Shown in pieces: positions 23,374 through 24,409 of a stretch of 24,409 nucleotides of DNA; within the stretch, counting starts at the first letter, position 1; every line of letters starts with the position of its first letter. Under the pieces are notes generated by a model. It had not been told where the DNA came from. It saw nothing but the letters and a program-made list of their open reading frames with translations, and ran no database searches. The stretch is from assembly GCA_020638525.1 (NCBI GenBank), contig JACKIL010000022.1, positions 1 to 24,409 of the forward strand, given 5' to 3'. The stretch is from Caulobacterales bacterium. Its GTDB lineage: Bacteria; Pseudomonadota; Alphaproteobacteria; Caulobacterales; Parvularculaceae. The translations under genes were made by a program, and so were the position numbers.

Positions 23374-24409
23374 CTAACCAATCGCGCGCACGCCGGGCGC
23401 GCCGCTCCGCTTACGGAGCATCAAATCTGAAACCGCCCAGACGAGCGCGTCGAGCCGGTCGGGGCTTGCGCCCTCGCCTGTGAATGACGTCATCTGGTCT
23501 TCGAGCGCGGTGAAGGCGCCGACATGGCGCACGAGCCCGCGCTCATAAAGCGCCGCGACGGGCTCGGCCCTTACGCGCTTTGAGCGGCTTGCATGAACGG
23601 CGCGCACGGGCGCCGATGCATCGACGGCGGCGATGACAGCGCGCGCCATCTCCCCGCCCTGATTGACCTCGACGACGATGCGGTCGGCCTCGAACTCGGA
23701 ATAGGCGGCGATAACGCGCTCGGCCCAGCCGCGCGGCGAAAGCCCCCTCACCGACCAATCGGCGAGAACATAGGCGCTCTCGCCCGAGCGGCCCGCAACG
23801 ATAATGCCGCATTCATCCGCATCGGGACCGATGCTCGCCGGCGGGTCGACCGCGACGACAACGCGGTCAAGCGTAGGCGCGGCGGAGATACGCGCGGCCT
23901 CAATCATCGACCACGACCAGAGCGCGCCTTCGATATCGTCGATCACCTCGCCCAGAAGCTCCTGCCGGCCGAGGGCCGTGCCCTCATAGCTCGCGGCGAT
24001 TTCGGAGAAGAAGGCGTCGGCGAGGTTCGCGCAGTTCTCATAGGTCGAAGCGCGCGTCATCGCGGTCGTGGGCGCGGCCATCAGGCGTTTCAGAAGCGCC
24101 ATCGGGCGCGGCGTTGTCGTGACGACCTGCCGGGGCCGCGCGCCAAGGCGCAAGGCGAGTTGCAGGTTCGACCATGTTTCTTCCGGGTACCGCCATTTGC
24201 AGAGCTCATCGCACCACGCCGCATCGAACTGAAAACCGCGAATGCCTTCGGGGTCTTCGGCTGAGAAGAGCCGCGCTTCGGCGCCGTTCTCCCAGACGAG
24301 GCGGCGGCGCGAGGCTTCGAAGACGGGCCGCGAACAATCGGGCGCGATGGCGCGCAAGCCGGAAGGACCTTCGATCATGATTTCCCTCGCATCGGCGTAT
24401 GACTCCGCG
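23374..24409 (-). CDS. g2: GTA large terminase (g2), partial: 5' end beyond the window
   Basis: This is the C-terminal ~344 residues of the large terminase, the ATP-driven motor and nuclease that packages DNA into heads. The frame runs unbroken to the right edge (upstream codons AESYADAREI before the first internal Met at 24378), so the true start and the Walker A motif lie outside the window. The Walker B-like FDAAWCDE and the coupling motif VVTTTPRPM are visible. The nuclease part has Asp in VVVAVDPPAS, Glu in RIVVEVNQGG and Asp in DRLDALVWAVSDL, all as expected. In GTAs this enzyme packages host DNA non-specifically. The portal gene follows after 194 bp of mostly repeat sequence. Confidence 0.96.
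   Translation of the reverse strand, partial: AESYADAREIMIEGPSGLRAIAPDCSRPVFEASRRRLVWENGAEARLFSAEDPEGIRGFQFDAAWCDELCKWRYPEETWSNLQLALRLGARPRQVVTTTPRPMALLKRLMAAPTTAMTRASTYENCANLADAFFSEIAASYEGTALGRQELLGEVIDDIEGALWSWSMIEAARISAAPTLDRVVVAVDPPASIGPDADECGIIVAGRSGESAYVLADWSVRGLSPRGWAERVIAAYSEFEADRIVVEVNQGGEMARAVIAAVDASAPVRAVHASRSKRVRAEPVAALYERGLVRHVGAFTALEDQMTSFTGEGASPDRLDALVWAVSDLMLRKRSGAPGVRAIG

Noticed and set aside
10530..24409. Ordinary prophage rather than a GTA
   Set aside because: The g2-g15 order, the g3.5 and g10.1 genes, the DUF2460/DUF2163/P60/TIM-barrel set and the lack of integrase, lysis or replication genes in view fit an RcGTA-type cluster; the part upstream of the terminase is outside the window.

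Overview
The window looks like chromosomal DNA of a GC-rich alphaproteobacterium. The main reason is a nearly complete gene transfer agent (GTA) structural cluster of the Rhodobacter capsulatus (RcGTA) type on the minus strand, from terminase (cut by the right edge) to the g15 'megatron' at about 10.5 kb. Gene order and families point to the Rhodobacterales/Caulobacterales/Parvularculales/Rhizobiales lineages. I cannot name the genus from sequence alone.

Layout: 0.05-4.5 kb holds three minus-strand housekeeping-type genes: an unrecognised 477-aa protein, a zinc-finger-less DnaJ (CbpA-like) co-chaperone, and a membrane-bound hybrid sensor histidine kinase. 4.8-6.55 kb holds two plus-strand genes: an RTX-repeat protein with a Sec-type signal peptide and a small four-helix membrane protein. 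6.54-10.24 kb is a large minus-strand surface protein (DUF11-type repeats, signal peptide, Cys-rich C-terminal membrane anchor) that overlaps the membrane protein tail-to-tail. 10.53-24.41 kb is the GTA cluster, transcribed right to left: g2 terminase, g3 portal, g3.5, g4 prohead protease, g5 major capsid, g6 connector, g7 adaptor, g8 tail completion, g9 major tail, g10/g10.1 tail chaperones, g11 tape measure, g12 distal tail, g13 hub, g14 peptidase, g15 megatron.

The cluster has three striking sequence features. (1) g10 contains a canonical A_AAA_AAG slippery heptamer, and the -1 frame is open straight through g10.1. This is the layout of the programmed frameshift in tail-assembly chaperone genes of long-tailed phages. 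(2) Two essential head genes are out of frame. g4 has its catalytic His in one frame and its Ser and Glu in another, and g7 is broken inside a run of four 7-bp units where one unit appears duplicated. Unless these are sequence errors, the particle should not mature, so this GTA may be decaying or phase-switched. (3) Five palindromic intergenic repeat elements of at least three families sit between GTA genes; one of them supplies the portal gene's Shine-Dalgarno sequence inside a hairpin. Degenerate heptamer repeats (GGGAATR-like) occur in three intergenic gaps.

No rRNA, tRNA, CRISPR array, integrase or transposase was recognised. No gene-free stretch exceeds 300 bp.
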